32,883 nt of DNA, taken from positions 1-32,883 of the forward strand of contig PHDH01000013.1 of assembly GCA_002840935.1 (NCBI GenBank). The letters are read 5' to 3'. The notes beneath the pieces are model-generated. The model was not told where the DNA came from, ran no database searches, and saw nothing but the letters and a program-made list of their open reading frames with translations. Origin of the DNA: Bacteroidetes bacterium HGW-Bacteroidetes-21. Its GTDB lineage: Bacteria; Bacteroidota; Bacteroidia; Bacteroidales; GWA2-32-17. Made by a program: the position numbers and the translations under genes. Below are positions 24,754 to 32,883 of this stretch, one piece after another. Position 1 is the stretch's first letter, and every line of letters begins with the position of its first letter.

Positions 24754-26478
24754 TTGAGAACAATACTTTTCATATTATTAGTTTTCCTATTGTCTGGCCT
24801 GTGTCATACGGCTGACTCACAGCAAAAAAGCAGCCATAAGGAAGCAAAAAAAGACATGAGCGATAAGGAATTTCTTTATCATTTACATGAATCCTCGCGA
24901 TGTAAAATGGCAGGCGGATATAACGAAGCTATACTCCATCTTTCACGAGCGTTGGAGATAAACCCCAAGTCTGCTGCTGCTAATTATGAATTGGCGGGAT
25001 TGTATTTGCAGTTGGAGGATGTTGATAAAGCCATGTCTCTTTCGAAAAAAGCTTGTAAGCTGAATCCTTTGGAACCCTGGTATAAAATTCTTTTGGGCGA
25101 GATTTATAAAGCCGACGGACGGTTACAGAATGCTGCCGATGTATATGGCGAACTTAGCAGGTTGGCGCCGGAAAATCCTGAGTATAACCTTGAAAGAGCC
25201 AGTTTGTTTGTTCATATGAATAAATATGATGCGGCATTAAAAGAGTATGAAGTGATAGAGAAAAAGTTTGGTTTTTCAGAAAATATTTCCCTTTCAAAAG
25301 AAGACATTTATCTCGCTTTGGGGGAAAATGAAAAAGCCATGCTGGAAATTAAAAAGTTGGTCGACTATTTTCCAAACGAGCCAAGATACCTAGGGTTATT
25401 GGCCGAAACTTATATGAATCAACGAAACTATAAGGATGCCTGGAAATATTATAGCAAAATGCTCGAGGTTGATAGTACAAATGGATATTTACATTTATCA
25501 TTGTCTGAGTATTATAGACAATTAAAAGACTATGATAAGTCCTTTTCCGAAATGAAACTTGCATTTGCCTCAGCTGAAATTCCTGTAGATACAAAAGTAA
25601 GGATGCTGGTGGCCATGCTGACTTATATCAATGCCAGCGGAGATGTGAAGGAACAGATTTATTCGCTGATACAAATATTACTCGAAACTCATCCCGACGA
25701 CCCGCAGTCTCATGCCTTCTATGCCGATTTTCTGATCAACGACAGACAATATGAACAAGCCCGGAATGAATTGCGCATTGTGCTGCAATCTGAGAAAAAA
25801 CAGTATCTCATTTGGGAACAATTACTGATTTTAAATTCCCAACTTAACGATAATAATTCATTACTGGAAGAAAGTAAGCAAGCTATGGAGTTTTTTCCAA
25901 ATCAGCCTTTGATATATTATTTTGAAGGACTGGCCCTTTTTTCGCTAAAAAGAGAAGAGGAAGCGTTGCAAGTTCTGAATACTGGGATAGAATTAGTTTT
26001 TAATAATGCCCCCCTGAAAGTTCAGTTCTATTCTCTGATGGCAGAAGCTTATCAAAGGCAAAAAAATAATCAGCTTTCAGATGAGTCTATGGACAAAGCG
26101 CTTGAATTAGACCCCCAAAATCTTCTGATTTTAAATAACTATTCGTATTATCTCTCGGTTAGAAAGGAAAACCTGATCAAAGCAGAGAAGATGAGCAAAA
26201 TAACCATAGAAGCAGACCCCAAAAATGCCACTTATCTGGATACCTATGCCTGGGTATTATTTCAAATGGGGAAATACGATAAAGCACTGGAATATATCGA
26301 ACAAGCTCTTAAGAGCGGGGGACTTTCGAATGCTGTGATTGTAGAGCATTATGGAGATATATTGTTTAAAACAGGCGCTGAAGAAAAAGCTTTGGCCACA
26401 TGGGAAAAAGCTATAAATCTGGGCAAGGGTTCCGATTTACTGGAAAGGAAAATTGCCGAAAAAAAATGGATTGAATAA
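24754..26478 (+). CDS. Secreted tetratricopeptide repeat protein
   Basis: The 574-residue protein starts with TTG at 24754, 3 bases after the preceding stop. This start is chosen because it is the only usual one that includes the signal peptide (RTILFILLVFLLSGLCHTAD, cleaved near DSQQ); the first in-frame ATGs lie well inside the mature protein. The rest is at least ten tetratricopeptide repeats (for example YNEAILHLSRALEINPKSAA and YDKALEYIEQALKSGG). The protein is likely a periplasmic scaffold for envelope proteins. The stop overlaps the start of the DUF4292 gene by one base (TAATG), so the two are translationally coupled. Confidence 0.88.
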   Translation: MRTILFILLVFLLSGLCHTADSQQKSSHKEAKKDMSDKEFLYHLHESSRCKMAGGYNEAILHLSRALEINPKSAAANYELAGLYLQLEDVDKAMSLSKKACKLNPLEPWYKILLGEIYKADGRLQNAADVYGELSRLAPENPEYNLERASLFVHMNKYDAALKEYEVIEKKFGFSENISLSKEDIYLALGENEKAMLEIKKLVDYFPNEPRYLGLLAETYMNQRNYKDAWKYYSKMLEVDSTNGYLHLSLSEYYRQLKDYDKSFSEMKLAFASAEIPVDTKVRMLVAMLTYINASGDVKEQIYSLIQILLETHPDDPQSHAFYADFLINDRQYEQARNELRIVLQSEKKQYLIWEQLLILNSQLNDNNSLLEESKQAMEFFPNQPLIYYFEGLALFSLKREEEALQVLNTGIELVFNNAPLKVQFYSLMAEAYQRQKNNQLSDESMDKALELDPQNLLILNNYSYYLSVRKENLIKAEKMSKITIEADPKNATYLDTYAWVLFQMGKYDKALEYIEQALKSGGLSNAVIVEHYGDILFKTGAEEKALATWEKAINLGKGSDLLERKIAEKKWIE

Positions 26479-27368
26479 TGAAATGGATTTATAATATACT
26501 ATCAATTACAATTTTTTCACTTTTGCTGATTTCCTGTAAGACCACCTATCGTATCAACCCCGATAAGGTGAAGCATATGAGCGACAGGAGAATCATACGC
26601 AATATGATGGATAAGTACATCTCGTATAATACTATTTCTTACAAGTTTAACGGAGAATTTGCCGACTCTGCCAAATCGACATCCTTTAATGGCACATTAA
26701 GAATAAAATACGATAGTCTTATTTGGGTTTCAATACAGGTTGCATTGGGTGTAGAGTATGCCCGAATTCAAATTACTAAGGATTCGATTTACTTTATGAA
26801 TAAATTTAAGGATGAGTATTTTGTAAAAGGGATAGATTATATTGGAAATTTGTTTCAGGTAGATTTAAATTACGAAATGCTTCAAAGTATTCTTACCAAT
26901 GAACTTTTTCTTTATGCTGATAAGGATGAGTCGGATGAAATGAAAGAGGAAGACATCTCGGTAAACGATGACGAACCTGATATTGGGAATCTAAAAAAGA
27001 CATTCAAAGCAGATACCGACTCAAATATGTATGTTCTGAAAACACATAGGAAAAGAAAACTCAAAAAGCAAACCCGAAGAAACAAGCCTGGAATAATTGT
27101 TCAGTCATTTAGAATTATTCCCGAAATATTTAAAATCAACGAAGCAGATATTTATGATGTGTCTGAAAAACGTAAACTCAATATTTCATATTCAAATTTC
27201 GTTTTAAATGGAACAGACACCATGCCGAATACCTTGAAAATAGCTATATCCGATAAAACTAAAGATGTTTCGTTAATGCTTAATTATAATAAAGTGACGA
27301 TTAACTCTGACGTTTCGTTCCCATTTAATATTCCAGAAAAGTTCAAACCAATTCAAATGAAAGACTAA
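26478..27368 (+). CDS. DUF4292 lipoprotein
   Basis: The 296-residue protein has a lipoprotein leader ending LLLISC, with Cys20 as the lipid-modified residue. The remainder matches the DUF4292 pattern: SYNTISYKFNGEFADS near the N-terminus, GTLRIKYDSLIWVSI, and beta strands typical of a LolA/LolB-like half-barrel. A lipoprotein transport or envelope-assembly role is therefore possible, but not established. An acidic then basic insert lies at about 150-200 (DESDEMKEEDISVNDDEPD followed by a Lys/Arg-rich stretch). The stop overlaps the next ATG by one base, and it sits between the TPR and EnvC-like genes, an arrangement I recall as common in Bacteroidota. Confidence 0.88.
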   Translation: MKWIYNILSITIFSLLLISCKTTYRINPDKVKHMSDRRIIRNMMDKYISYNTISYKFNGEFADSAKSTSFNGTLRIKYDSLIWVSIQVALGVEYARIQITKDSIYFMNKFKDEYFVKGIDYIGNLFQVDLNYEMLQSILTNELFLYADKDESDEMKEEDISVNDDEPDIGNLKKTFKADTDSNMYVLKTHRKRKLKKQTRRNKPGIIVQSFRIIPEIFKINEADIYDVSEKRKLNISYSNFVLNGTDTMPNTLKIAISDKTKDVSLMLNYNKVTINSDVSFPFNIPEKFKPIQMKD

Positions 27369-28624
27369 TGAAGAAGACAACCGTCATAATACTTTGTCTG
27401 GCGATTCTGTTCCCAATAATGTCTTTTTCCCAGTCGAAAAAGGAACTTGAGAAAAAACGTCAAAAAACGCAAAAGGAGATACAGATTACCAACGAATTAC
27501 TTAAACAGACCCAGCGCGATAAAAAGCTGACAATGAATCAGCTTAACATTGTAAATAAGCAAATTAAAGCCCGAGAAGAACTCATTCTAACGATTGGTGA
27601 TGAAGTCAAACAACTCAACGAACGCATCACTGAAAACCGTCAGTTTATACTTTTATTACACGCTGATCTGGAACAGATTAAAAAAGAGTATGTCAAAATG
27701 ATACGTTTTGCCTGGTACAATCGTAGTAATTATGATAAACTTATGTTTGTTCTTTCTTCTGATGATTTTAATCAGGCTTACCGACGTATAAAATATATTC
27801 AGCAATACAACGAATATCGTAAAAAGCAAGCTGTTGCTATCATGGCTATCAGCGAAGTTCTAAAAAATAAGATGGAGAGTTTGGAAGAGAAAAAGAAATT
27901 TAAAGAGCAATTGTTGGGAGAAGAAAAACAAGAAACAAATGCTTTGTCAGAAACCAAGAAGGAACAAAGCAAGATGGTGGATAATCTTCAGAAAAAGGAA
28001 AAGGACCTCCAGAAACAACTAGAGAAGCAGAAAAGAGCTGACAGTGATTTGAAGAAAGCAATATCCGACCTGATAGCTGAAGAAATTAGAAAAGCGAATG
28101 AGAAAAAGAAAGCCGAGGCAAATAAAGCAATTAAAGACAATAAAACTGTCCCTAAAACAAATGAAACGATTTATGCTTTAACACCCGAAGAACAGCTTCT
28201 TTCCAATAGTTTTAATGCAAATGTCGGAAAATTGCCATGGCCAACAGAAAGAGGCATTATTACTGGTTCCTTTGGGGAGCATGATCACCCCGTATTAGCT
28301 GGGATTAAAGTCAAAAACGATGGCGTGTATATTTCAACCACACCCGGAAGTCGTGCCCGTAGTATTTTCGATGGCGAAGTAAGACAGATTATTTCTATAC
28401 CTGGCAAACACAAGGTGTTGATCATTAAACATGGAAATTTCCTCAGTGTTTATTCTAATCTTTCCGACGTTTCTGTTAAAATAGGTCAAAAGGTAAAGGC
28501 AAAGCAGGATATTGGTGTTATCTTTACTGATAACGAAGACGACAACAAAACCATTATTGAACTTCAGATGTGGGATGGAACCACTAAACTGAATCCAGAA
28601 TTATGGTTGTCGAAAAACAAATAA
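27368..28624 (+). CDS. EnvC-like coiled-coil protein with degenerate LytM (M23) domain
   Basis: The 418-residue protein has a signal peptide (cleaved near SFSQSKK) and a long Lys/Glu-rich coiled coil (about 23-260). A short linker follows, then a C-terminal LytM/M23 domain (about 290-418: LPWPTERGIITGSFGEHDHP...). Active M23 peptidases carry zinc ligands in H-x(n)-D and H-x-H. Here the second motif reads LQMW at the expected place and the expected YGHL reads YSNL, so the zinc site is incomplete. This is the EnvC/NlpD pattern: a non-catalytic activator of cell-wall amidases at division. The protein is probably periplasmic. It starts inside the stop of the DUF4292 gene and ends 6 bases before the DUF4175 gene. 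Confidence 0.88.
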   Translation: MKKTTVIILCLAILFPIMSFSQSKKELEKKRQKTQKEIQITNELLKQTQRDKKLTMNQLNIVNKQIKAREELILTIGDEVKQLNERITENRQFILLLHADLEQIKKEYVKMIRFAWYNRSNYDKLMFVLSSDDFNQAYRRIKYIQQYNEYRKKQAVAIMAISEVLKNKMESLEEKKKFKEQLLGEEKQETNALSETKKEQSKMVDNLQKKEKDLQKQLEKQKRADSDLKKAISDLIAEEIRKANEKKKAEANKAIKDNKTVPKTNETIYALTPEEQLLSNSFNANVGKLPWPTERGIITGSFGEHDHPVLAGIKVKNDGVYISTTPGSRARSIFDGEVRQIISIPGKHKVLIIKHGNFLSVYSNLSDVSVKIGQKVKAKQDIGVIFTDNEDDNKTIIELQMWDGTTKLNPELWLSKNK

Positions 28625-28630
28625 TATGTC

Positions 28631-31600
28631 ATGACATCCGACTATCAGATATTGAAACAACGGCTGCAGGAATTCATTCGGAAGTATTACCGAAATGAAC
28701 TTCTGAAAGGTTTATTGTTTCTGCTTAGCATTCTGGTAGCTTCTTTTTTGGTGGTATCCGTTTTTGAATATTATGCCCGTTTCCCGGTTGCTGTCAGAAC
28801 CGTTTTATTCTATCTGGTCATAGCGCTCTGGACGTACATTACGGCTCAGTATATTTTTATTCCTTTGCTTCGTTTATACAATTATCTGGGAACAATTAAT
28901 CAAAAACAGGCAGCTTCAATCATTTCAAAGCATTTTTCTGATATCAAAGATCAGATGGTGAATGTTATCGAACTGGCCGAAATGAAACATTTTAAATCCG
29001 TTTCACCGGAGTTGGTTCTGGCAAGTATTAATCACAAAATTTCCAATATCAGTCCCTTTCGTTTCGAATCGGCCATCGACAGCAAAACAACAAAAAGAGT
29101 GCTCTATCGTTTAGGTGCGATAGGACTTGTTTTTATTTCGGTGTATCTCATTTCACCCGAATCCATTCAGCAGGGTTCTCAACGTATCATTAATTATTCG
29201 TCTCCTTTTTTGCCCGAAGCGCCGTTTACCTTTATTCTGGAGAATGATAGTCTGAATGTTGAAAAAGGCAAAGATTACGAAGTAAAACTGACGGTAGAAG
29301 GGAAATATCTCCCGTCGGAAGTCTTTTTTTCGTATGGGGATGCCCGCTTTGCCATGGAAAAAATGTCGGCGGGGGAGTTTCGTTATATTATTCGCAATGT
29401 AAATAACAGTCTTGATTTTCGGTTTAAAGCAGATGAGTTTAGTTCTAAAGATTATGAATTGAAAGTGCTACCGGCACCTGCTATCATCAATTTTACGATA
29501 GAAGCAGATGTTCCTGAATATACAGGGGAAAAAGACTTTACCCTTCAACAAAACGGCGACGTTACGGTACCGGCAGGCACCAAACTCACCTGGACTTTTA
29601 ATACCGATCAGGTCGAGGAAATGTCAATTGTTCTTAACGATAGTCTGAACCTTCAACCCGAAAAATCCGGTGTATCTTTTATTCTTAAAAGGCGAATGTT
29701 GAGTTCAACAAGATATAGTATCAATACCAAAAATAAATTTTTCCAGAAGAAGAATCTAGTGAGTTATTTTGTCAATGTAATTCCCGATTTATATCCTTCT
29801 ATTAAAGTCGAATCGCTGGCAGACAGTGTTAGACCCGGTGTTTTTTATTTTAGGGGAAGATTGTCGGATGATTATGGTTTTACTAAACTTCTGTTTACTT
29901 TTTCCTATGGAAAAGACAGTACAGAGTCTGTTGTTGTACCCGTCTCAAAAGGAACTACAGGGCAGGATTTTTATTTCATGTACGATTTCAGTCCTTTTCT
30001 AACTGCCGGAAAAACGCTCGAGTACTTTTTTGAGGTTTGGGATAATGATGCGGTACATGGTCCCAAGTCGGCTAAAAGCAATAATGAAGTATTTACGGTT
30101 CCTACTTCTAAAGAAATCGCTGAATTCATGAAAGATGCCGAAAAATCGGTGAAAGAAAATTTAGACAATACCTCAAAGAAGTCGGAGAAGCTGAAAGATG
30201 ATTTGAAGAAGTTTCGTGAAGAGATGTTGAATCGCGAAATGACGGATTTTGAAAAGACACAGAAGCTCAAGTCAATCATGGAGCAATATAAACAACTCGA
30301 AAAGTCCGTCAATACTGTAAGTAATGAATTCCAGAAACGAAACGAATATCTCAATACATTCTCGGAACAGCAACAGGAGATACTTGATAAACAGCAGCAG
30401 GTGGAAGATTTGATGGAAAACCTGATTGATGATGAGATGAAAGAAATGATGGAAGAGTTGAGTAAACTTATGGAGGATTTCGATAAGAATAAACTGAATG
30501 AGCTGGCCGAAAAAATCGACTACAATCTGGAAGACATGAACAAACAGCTCGACAGGAATCTGGAGCTTCTTAAAAAGTTGCAACTTGAAGAAAAGGTTTC
30601 CCGTTTGGCCGAGGATCTCAATAACCTGGCTGAAAAGCAGCAGGAACTTTCGGAAGAAACAGCCGACAAGAAAGATGTCTCGCAGGAAAATAAAGACAAG
30701 CAGGATAAGATTGGAGAAGAGTTTAAGAAGATAACAGAAGAGTATAAAAAGGCACAAGAAGAGAATAAAAATCTAGAAAGACCAGAAAATATGCCCGATA
30801 TGCAGGAGCAATCCGATCAGGTTGAACAGGAAATGCAGCAGGCTGGAGATAATATGCAGAAAAATAATTCCAGTAAAGCTTCTAAGAATCAGAAAAATGC
30901 GGCCAATAAAATGAAGAAAATGAGTGCCGACATGAAGCAAATGATGCAGCAAAGCTCCTGTAGTGCTCAAAAAGAAGACATGGATAATCTTAGAAATATA
31001 CTCGACAATTTGGTCAAGTTTTCATTGTCGCAAGAAGATTTAATGAATCAGTATAAAGTGATTCAAAGTCGTGATCCCAAATATGTAGAGAAGATAGCCG
31101 AACAAAAACGTATTAACGAGAATTTCGAGGTAATTAAAGATTCGTTATTTCAATTATCCAAACGTACCCCTATGATCTCCTCTGTCATCAATAAGGAGGT
31201 TTTATCTATAGTCAGGCAGTCTGATGAGGTGATTGAAAATCTCGACGAAAGACAAACTTCTCAGGCACGGACAAAGCAGCAGTTTATTATGACTTCAGCC
31301 AACAATCTGGCATTATTACTCGACGAAGTACTTGACCAGATGATTAAGAATTCGCAGAAGAATCAAAGTAATTCGCAATGCAATAAGCCGGGCCAAGGGC
31401 AAATGAGTTTGCAGCAAATGAAAAGTATGCAGCAAAACATGAAATCGCAAATGCAGAGCATGATAGATCAGCTGAAAGGACAATCCCCAAAAGATGGCAA
31501 GGGGAATTCAGAGAAGCTCGGGAAGATGTTGGCCGAACAGGAAAAATTCAGGCAGATGATGAACGAGATGATGCGCAATGGAAAGCTTAGTCCACAAGCA

Positions 31601-31927
31601 ATGCAGCAGTTAAAAGAGATCAATCAGTTACTCGATGAAGTTGAAAAAGATATAATTCAGAAAAATGTCACAAGGCAGACCGTTATGCGCCAGGAACAAA
31701 TTTTAACCCGGTTATTACAGGCCGAAAAATCTGAATATGAGAGAGAAACGGATAATAAGCGGGAAAGTAAATCGGGGCTCGACAGAGATTATAGTAACCC
31801 TGAAGAGATTTTTAAGTATAAAGGATTACATTTGCCCTTAAATGAGACATTGGACGAAAATAAAATCAAATTGGTTCGCTTCTATAATAACAAATACAGA
31901 GAATATCTCAATAACCTAAACGAGTAG
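28631..31927 (+). CDS. DUF4175 family large membrane protein with coiled-coil tail
   Basis: The 1098-residue protein has membrane segments near residues 20-44 (LLKGLLFLLSILVASFLVVSVF), 54-78 and 157-175 (GAIGLVFISVYLIS). Beta-rich extracytoplasmic segments follow (about 190-490, with PEYTGEKDFTLQQ and RGRLSDDYGFTKLLFTFSYG). After these come long, highly charged coiled coils (about 490-720) and Met/Gln-rich helical regions (about 780-800 and 930-1000). This matches the DUF4175 family of Bacteroidota, whose function is not known. It starts 6 bases after the EnvC-like gene and ends 4 bases before the RsbW-like gene, so it is probably translated from the same transcript. The coiled coils suggest a scaffold role; no enzymatic motif is seen. 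Confidence 0.87.
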   Translation: MTSDYQILKQRLQEFIRKYYRNELLKGLLFLLSILVASFLVVSVFEYYARFPVAVRTVLFYLVIALWTYITAQYIFIPLLRLYNYLGTINQKQAASIISKHFSDIKDQMVNVIELAEMKHFKSVSPELVLASINHKISNISPFRFESAIDSKTTKRVLYRLGAIGLVFISVYLISPESIQQGSQRIINYSSPFLPEAPFTFILENDSLNVEKGKDYEVKLTVEGKYLPSEVFFSYGDARFAMEKMSAGEFRYIIRNVNNSLDFRFKADEFSSKDYELKVLPAPAIINFTIEADVPEYTGEKDFTLQQNGDVTVPAGTKLTWTFNTDQVEEMSIVLNDSLNLQPEKSGVSFILKRRMLSSTRYSINTKNKFFQKKNLVSYFVNVIPDLYPSIKVESLADSVRPGVFYFRGRLSDDYGFTKLLFTFSYGKDSTESVVVPVSKGTTGQDFYFMYDFSPFLTAGKTLEYFFEVWDNDAVHGPKSAKSNNEVFTVPTSKEIAEFMKDAEKSVKENLDNTSKKSEKLKDDLKKFREEMLNREMTDFEKTQKLKSIMEQYKQLEKSVNTVSNEFQKRNEYLNTFSEQQQEILDKQQQVEDLMENLIDDEMKEMMEELSKLMEDFDKNKLNELAEKIDYNLEDMNKQLDRNLELLKKLQLEEKVSRLAEDLNNLAEKQQELSEETADKKDVSQENKDKQDKIGEEFKKITEEYKKAQEENKNLERPENMPDMQEQSDQVEQEMQQAGDNMQKNNSSKASKNQKNAANKMKKMSADMKQMMQQSSCSAQKEDMDNLRNILDNLVKFSLSQEDLMNQYKVIQSRDPKYVEKIAEQKRINENFEVIKDSLFQLSKRTPMISSVINKEVLSIVRQSDEVIENLDERQTSQARTKQQFIMTSANNLALLLDEVLDQMIKNSQKNQSNSQCNKPGQGQMSLQQMKSMQQNMKSQMQSMIDQLKGQSPKDGKGNSEKLGKMLAEQEKFRQMMNEMMRNGKLSPQAMQQLKEINQLLDEVEKDIIQKNVTRQTVMRQEQILTRLLQAEKSEYERETDNKRESKSGLDRDYSNPEEIFKYKGLHLPLNETLDENKIKLVRFYNNKYREYLNNLNE

Positions 31928-31931
31928 GTAC

Positions 31932-32330
31932 ATGAAAACTGAAATCAGCTTTGCATCAAAAATGGAAAACATCAACATCATCGAAAAGATTGTTGATGAA
32001 ATGTCGGCTCAATATAATTTTGGAACGGAAATCTATGGCAACATTCTGGTGGCTGCTGTAGAGGCGGTTAATAATGCGATTATTCACGGTAACAAGATCA
32101 ATGAACAGAAAAATGTTCATGTGAAACTGGAAATCGACAACGATTTGTTAAAGATTTATGTGGGTGACGAAGGAGAAGGTTTCGACTTCGAAAAACTTCC
32201 TGATCCTACCCTTCCAGAAAATATTGAAAAGCCACACGGACGCGGTATTTTCCTCATCAAGCATTTAGCTGATGAACTTAAATTTAATGTAACAGGGACA
32301 GAGCTAGAGATGACTTTTAAGTTGCATTAA
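31932..32330 (+). CDS. RsbW-like ATP-binding protein (anti-sigma factor kinase family)
   Basis: The 132-residue protein is a stand-alone GHKL ATPase domain. The N box EAVNNAIIHGN lies at 44-54, the G1 box DEGEGFD at 79-85, and the ATP-lid glycines GRGIFLIKHLADE at 103-115. This is the HATPase_c_2 (RsbW/SpoIIAB) class, whose members bind and phosphorylate anti-sigma antagonists. No STAS antagonist or sigma factor is nearby in this window, so the partner is unknown. In Bacteroidota the gene is commonly adjacent to ybeY; here its stop codon overlaps the ybeY start by one base. Confidence 0.9.
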   Translation: MKTEISFASKMENINIIEKIVDEMSAQYNFGTEIYGNILVAAVEAVNNAIIHGNKINEQKNVHVKLEIDNDLLKIYVGDEGEGFDFEKLPDPTLPENIEKPHGRGIFLIKHLADELKFNVTGTELEMTFKLH

Positions 32331-32758
32331 TGGCTGTTCAGTTCATTTTTCAGGAAGTAGCTCCCTTAAAAGCTCTTCAAAAAAACAAAGTAAAAAGTCT
32401 TATCCGTCAGATTCTGACGGATTTTTCTTTTTTACCCGGCGATATCAATTATGTTTTTACCACCGACGAATTCCTGCTCGGCATCAATCAGCAATATCTG
32501 AAACACGACGATTATACCGATATTATTACTTTTCCGAATTACGAAGGAAATAAAGTACATGGCGATGTACTTATCAGTCTCGAACGGATAAAAGAAAATG
32601 CGGTTGAATTTAAAACCGGATTACTGCCCGAACTTCTACGAGTTATTATTCATGGTACGCTTCACTTATGCGATATGACTGATAAAACGCCAGCTCAACG
32701 CAAAGCAATGACGGAGAAGGAAGATTTTTATCTGGGTGTTTTGAATTCGATGGTTTAA
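32330..32758 (+). CDS. ybeY: Endoribonuclease YbeY (rRNA maturation factor)
   Basis: The 142-residue protein fits the YbeY/UPF0054 family, a single-strand-specific endoribonuclease needed for 16S rRNA 3'-end processing and ribosome quality control. The core TDIITFPNYEG and HGDVLISLERI are conserved. The zinc motif reads HGTLHLCDMTDK (residues 108-119): His108 and His112 are present, while the third ligand, usually His in H-x3-H-x5-H, is Asp118. As far as I recall, Bacteroidota homologues also vary at this position, so this may be normal for the phylum. The ATG overlaps the upstream stop codon (TAATG). No further gene is seen before the window ends. Confidence 0.94.
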   Translation: MAVQFIFQEVAPLKALQKNKVKSLIRQILTDFSFLPGDINYVFTTDEFLLGINQQYLKHDDYTDIITFPNYEGNKVHGDVLISLERIKENAVEFKTGLLPELLRVIIHGTLHLCDMTDKTPAQRKAMTEKEDFYLGVLNSMV

Positions 32759-32792
32759 ACCAGCTTGCCGTTATAAACGCATAATGACAAGT

Positions 32793-32835
32793 GTGTAACA
32801 CGTTACACTAAGGTGGGTTCGTCCCCAGACGAACC
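32793..32835. repeat. Two adjacent hairpins downstream of ybeY
   Basis: GTGTAAC at 32793-32799 pairs with GTTACAC at 32802-32808. GGTTCGTC at 32816-32823 pairs perfectly with GACGAACC at 32828-32835 around a 4-base loop (CCCA). Neither is followed by a T run, so they are not typical intrinsic terminators. The rest of 32759-32883 shows no ORF. A repeat element or an RNA structure is possible. Confidence 0.55.
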
Positions 32836-32883
32836 ATTTGATGCAAGGCAAAGCCAAATCGGATTATTTTTTAAGCGTTTAAA

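Noticed and set aside
30272-30757. Minus-strand frame of 161 codons opposite the DUF4175 coiled coil
   Set aside because: Its Leu/Phe/His-rich composition is the antisense image of Glu/Lys/Asp coding DNA. It has no start context and no motif.

Overview
The window looks like a chromosomal segment of a Bacteroidota bacterium, probably of the Bacteroidales or a related order. The DNA is AT-rich. Four large secreted proteins end in type IX secretion system (T9SS) C-terminal sorting domains. Bacteroidota-specific families are present (DUF4292, DUF4175, DUF4369-TlpA, DUF4139), and the one clear promoter fits the TTG / TAnnTTTG pattern of this phylum. All assignments come from reading the sequence; no database search was run.

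Region 1 (about 1-10154, minus strand) is a block of four T9SS cargo genes. Two are paralogous right-handed beta-helix proteins built from a repeat of about 45 residues. One is a secreted protein with Asn/Gly-rich beta repeats. The fourth is an 1116-residue beta-propeller-type protein with Asp-box (BNR-like) repeats. Between the two beta-helix genes sits a small GxxExxY-family gene, bracketed by inverted clusters of a CTCTGTG/CACAGAG heptamer. It looks like a small inserted cassette.

Region 2 (10295-13166, minus strand) is a LytS/LytTR-type two-component pair. A TPR-containing sensor kinase overlaps its response regulator by 8 bp. The regulator gene carries an in-frame TAA at codon 68, with reading frame and conserved residues intact on both sides. 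A 66-residue TPR-like ORF (plus strand) and rlmF (minus strand) follow.

Region 3 (14642-20079, minus strand) is the most interesting part. In transcription order it encodes a two-Ig-domain PapD/DUF916-like chaperone candidate, two paralogous secreted subunits sharing VDFVFDD and FTIDYRI motifs, and a 1022-residue putative outer-membrane barrel with a C-terminal SdrD-B-like domain. This resembles a chaperone-usher pilus locus in logic but is not a classical one. A perfect 13-bp hairpin terminator lies just after the first subunit gene and could set subunit stoichiometry.

Region 4 (20281-32758, plus strand) is a housekeeping and envelope run: a TlpA-like lipoprotein thioredoxin, a DUF4139 protein, dut, a sugar-nucleotidyltransferase-like gene, a TPR protein, a DUF4292 lipoprotein, an EnvC-like protein with a degenerate LytM domain, a DUF4175 membrane protein, an RsbW-like ATPase and ybeY. 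Many of these genes abut or overlap by one base, so they are probably co-transcribed and translationally coupled. The right end (32759-32883) holds two unexplained hairpins and no gene. No rRNA, tRNA or CRISPR array was seen, and no gene-free stretch exceeds 300 bases.
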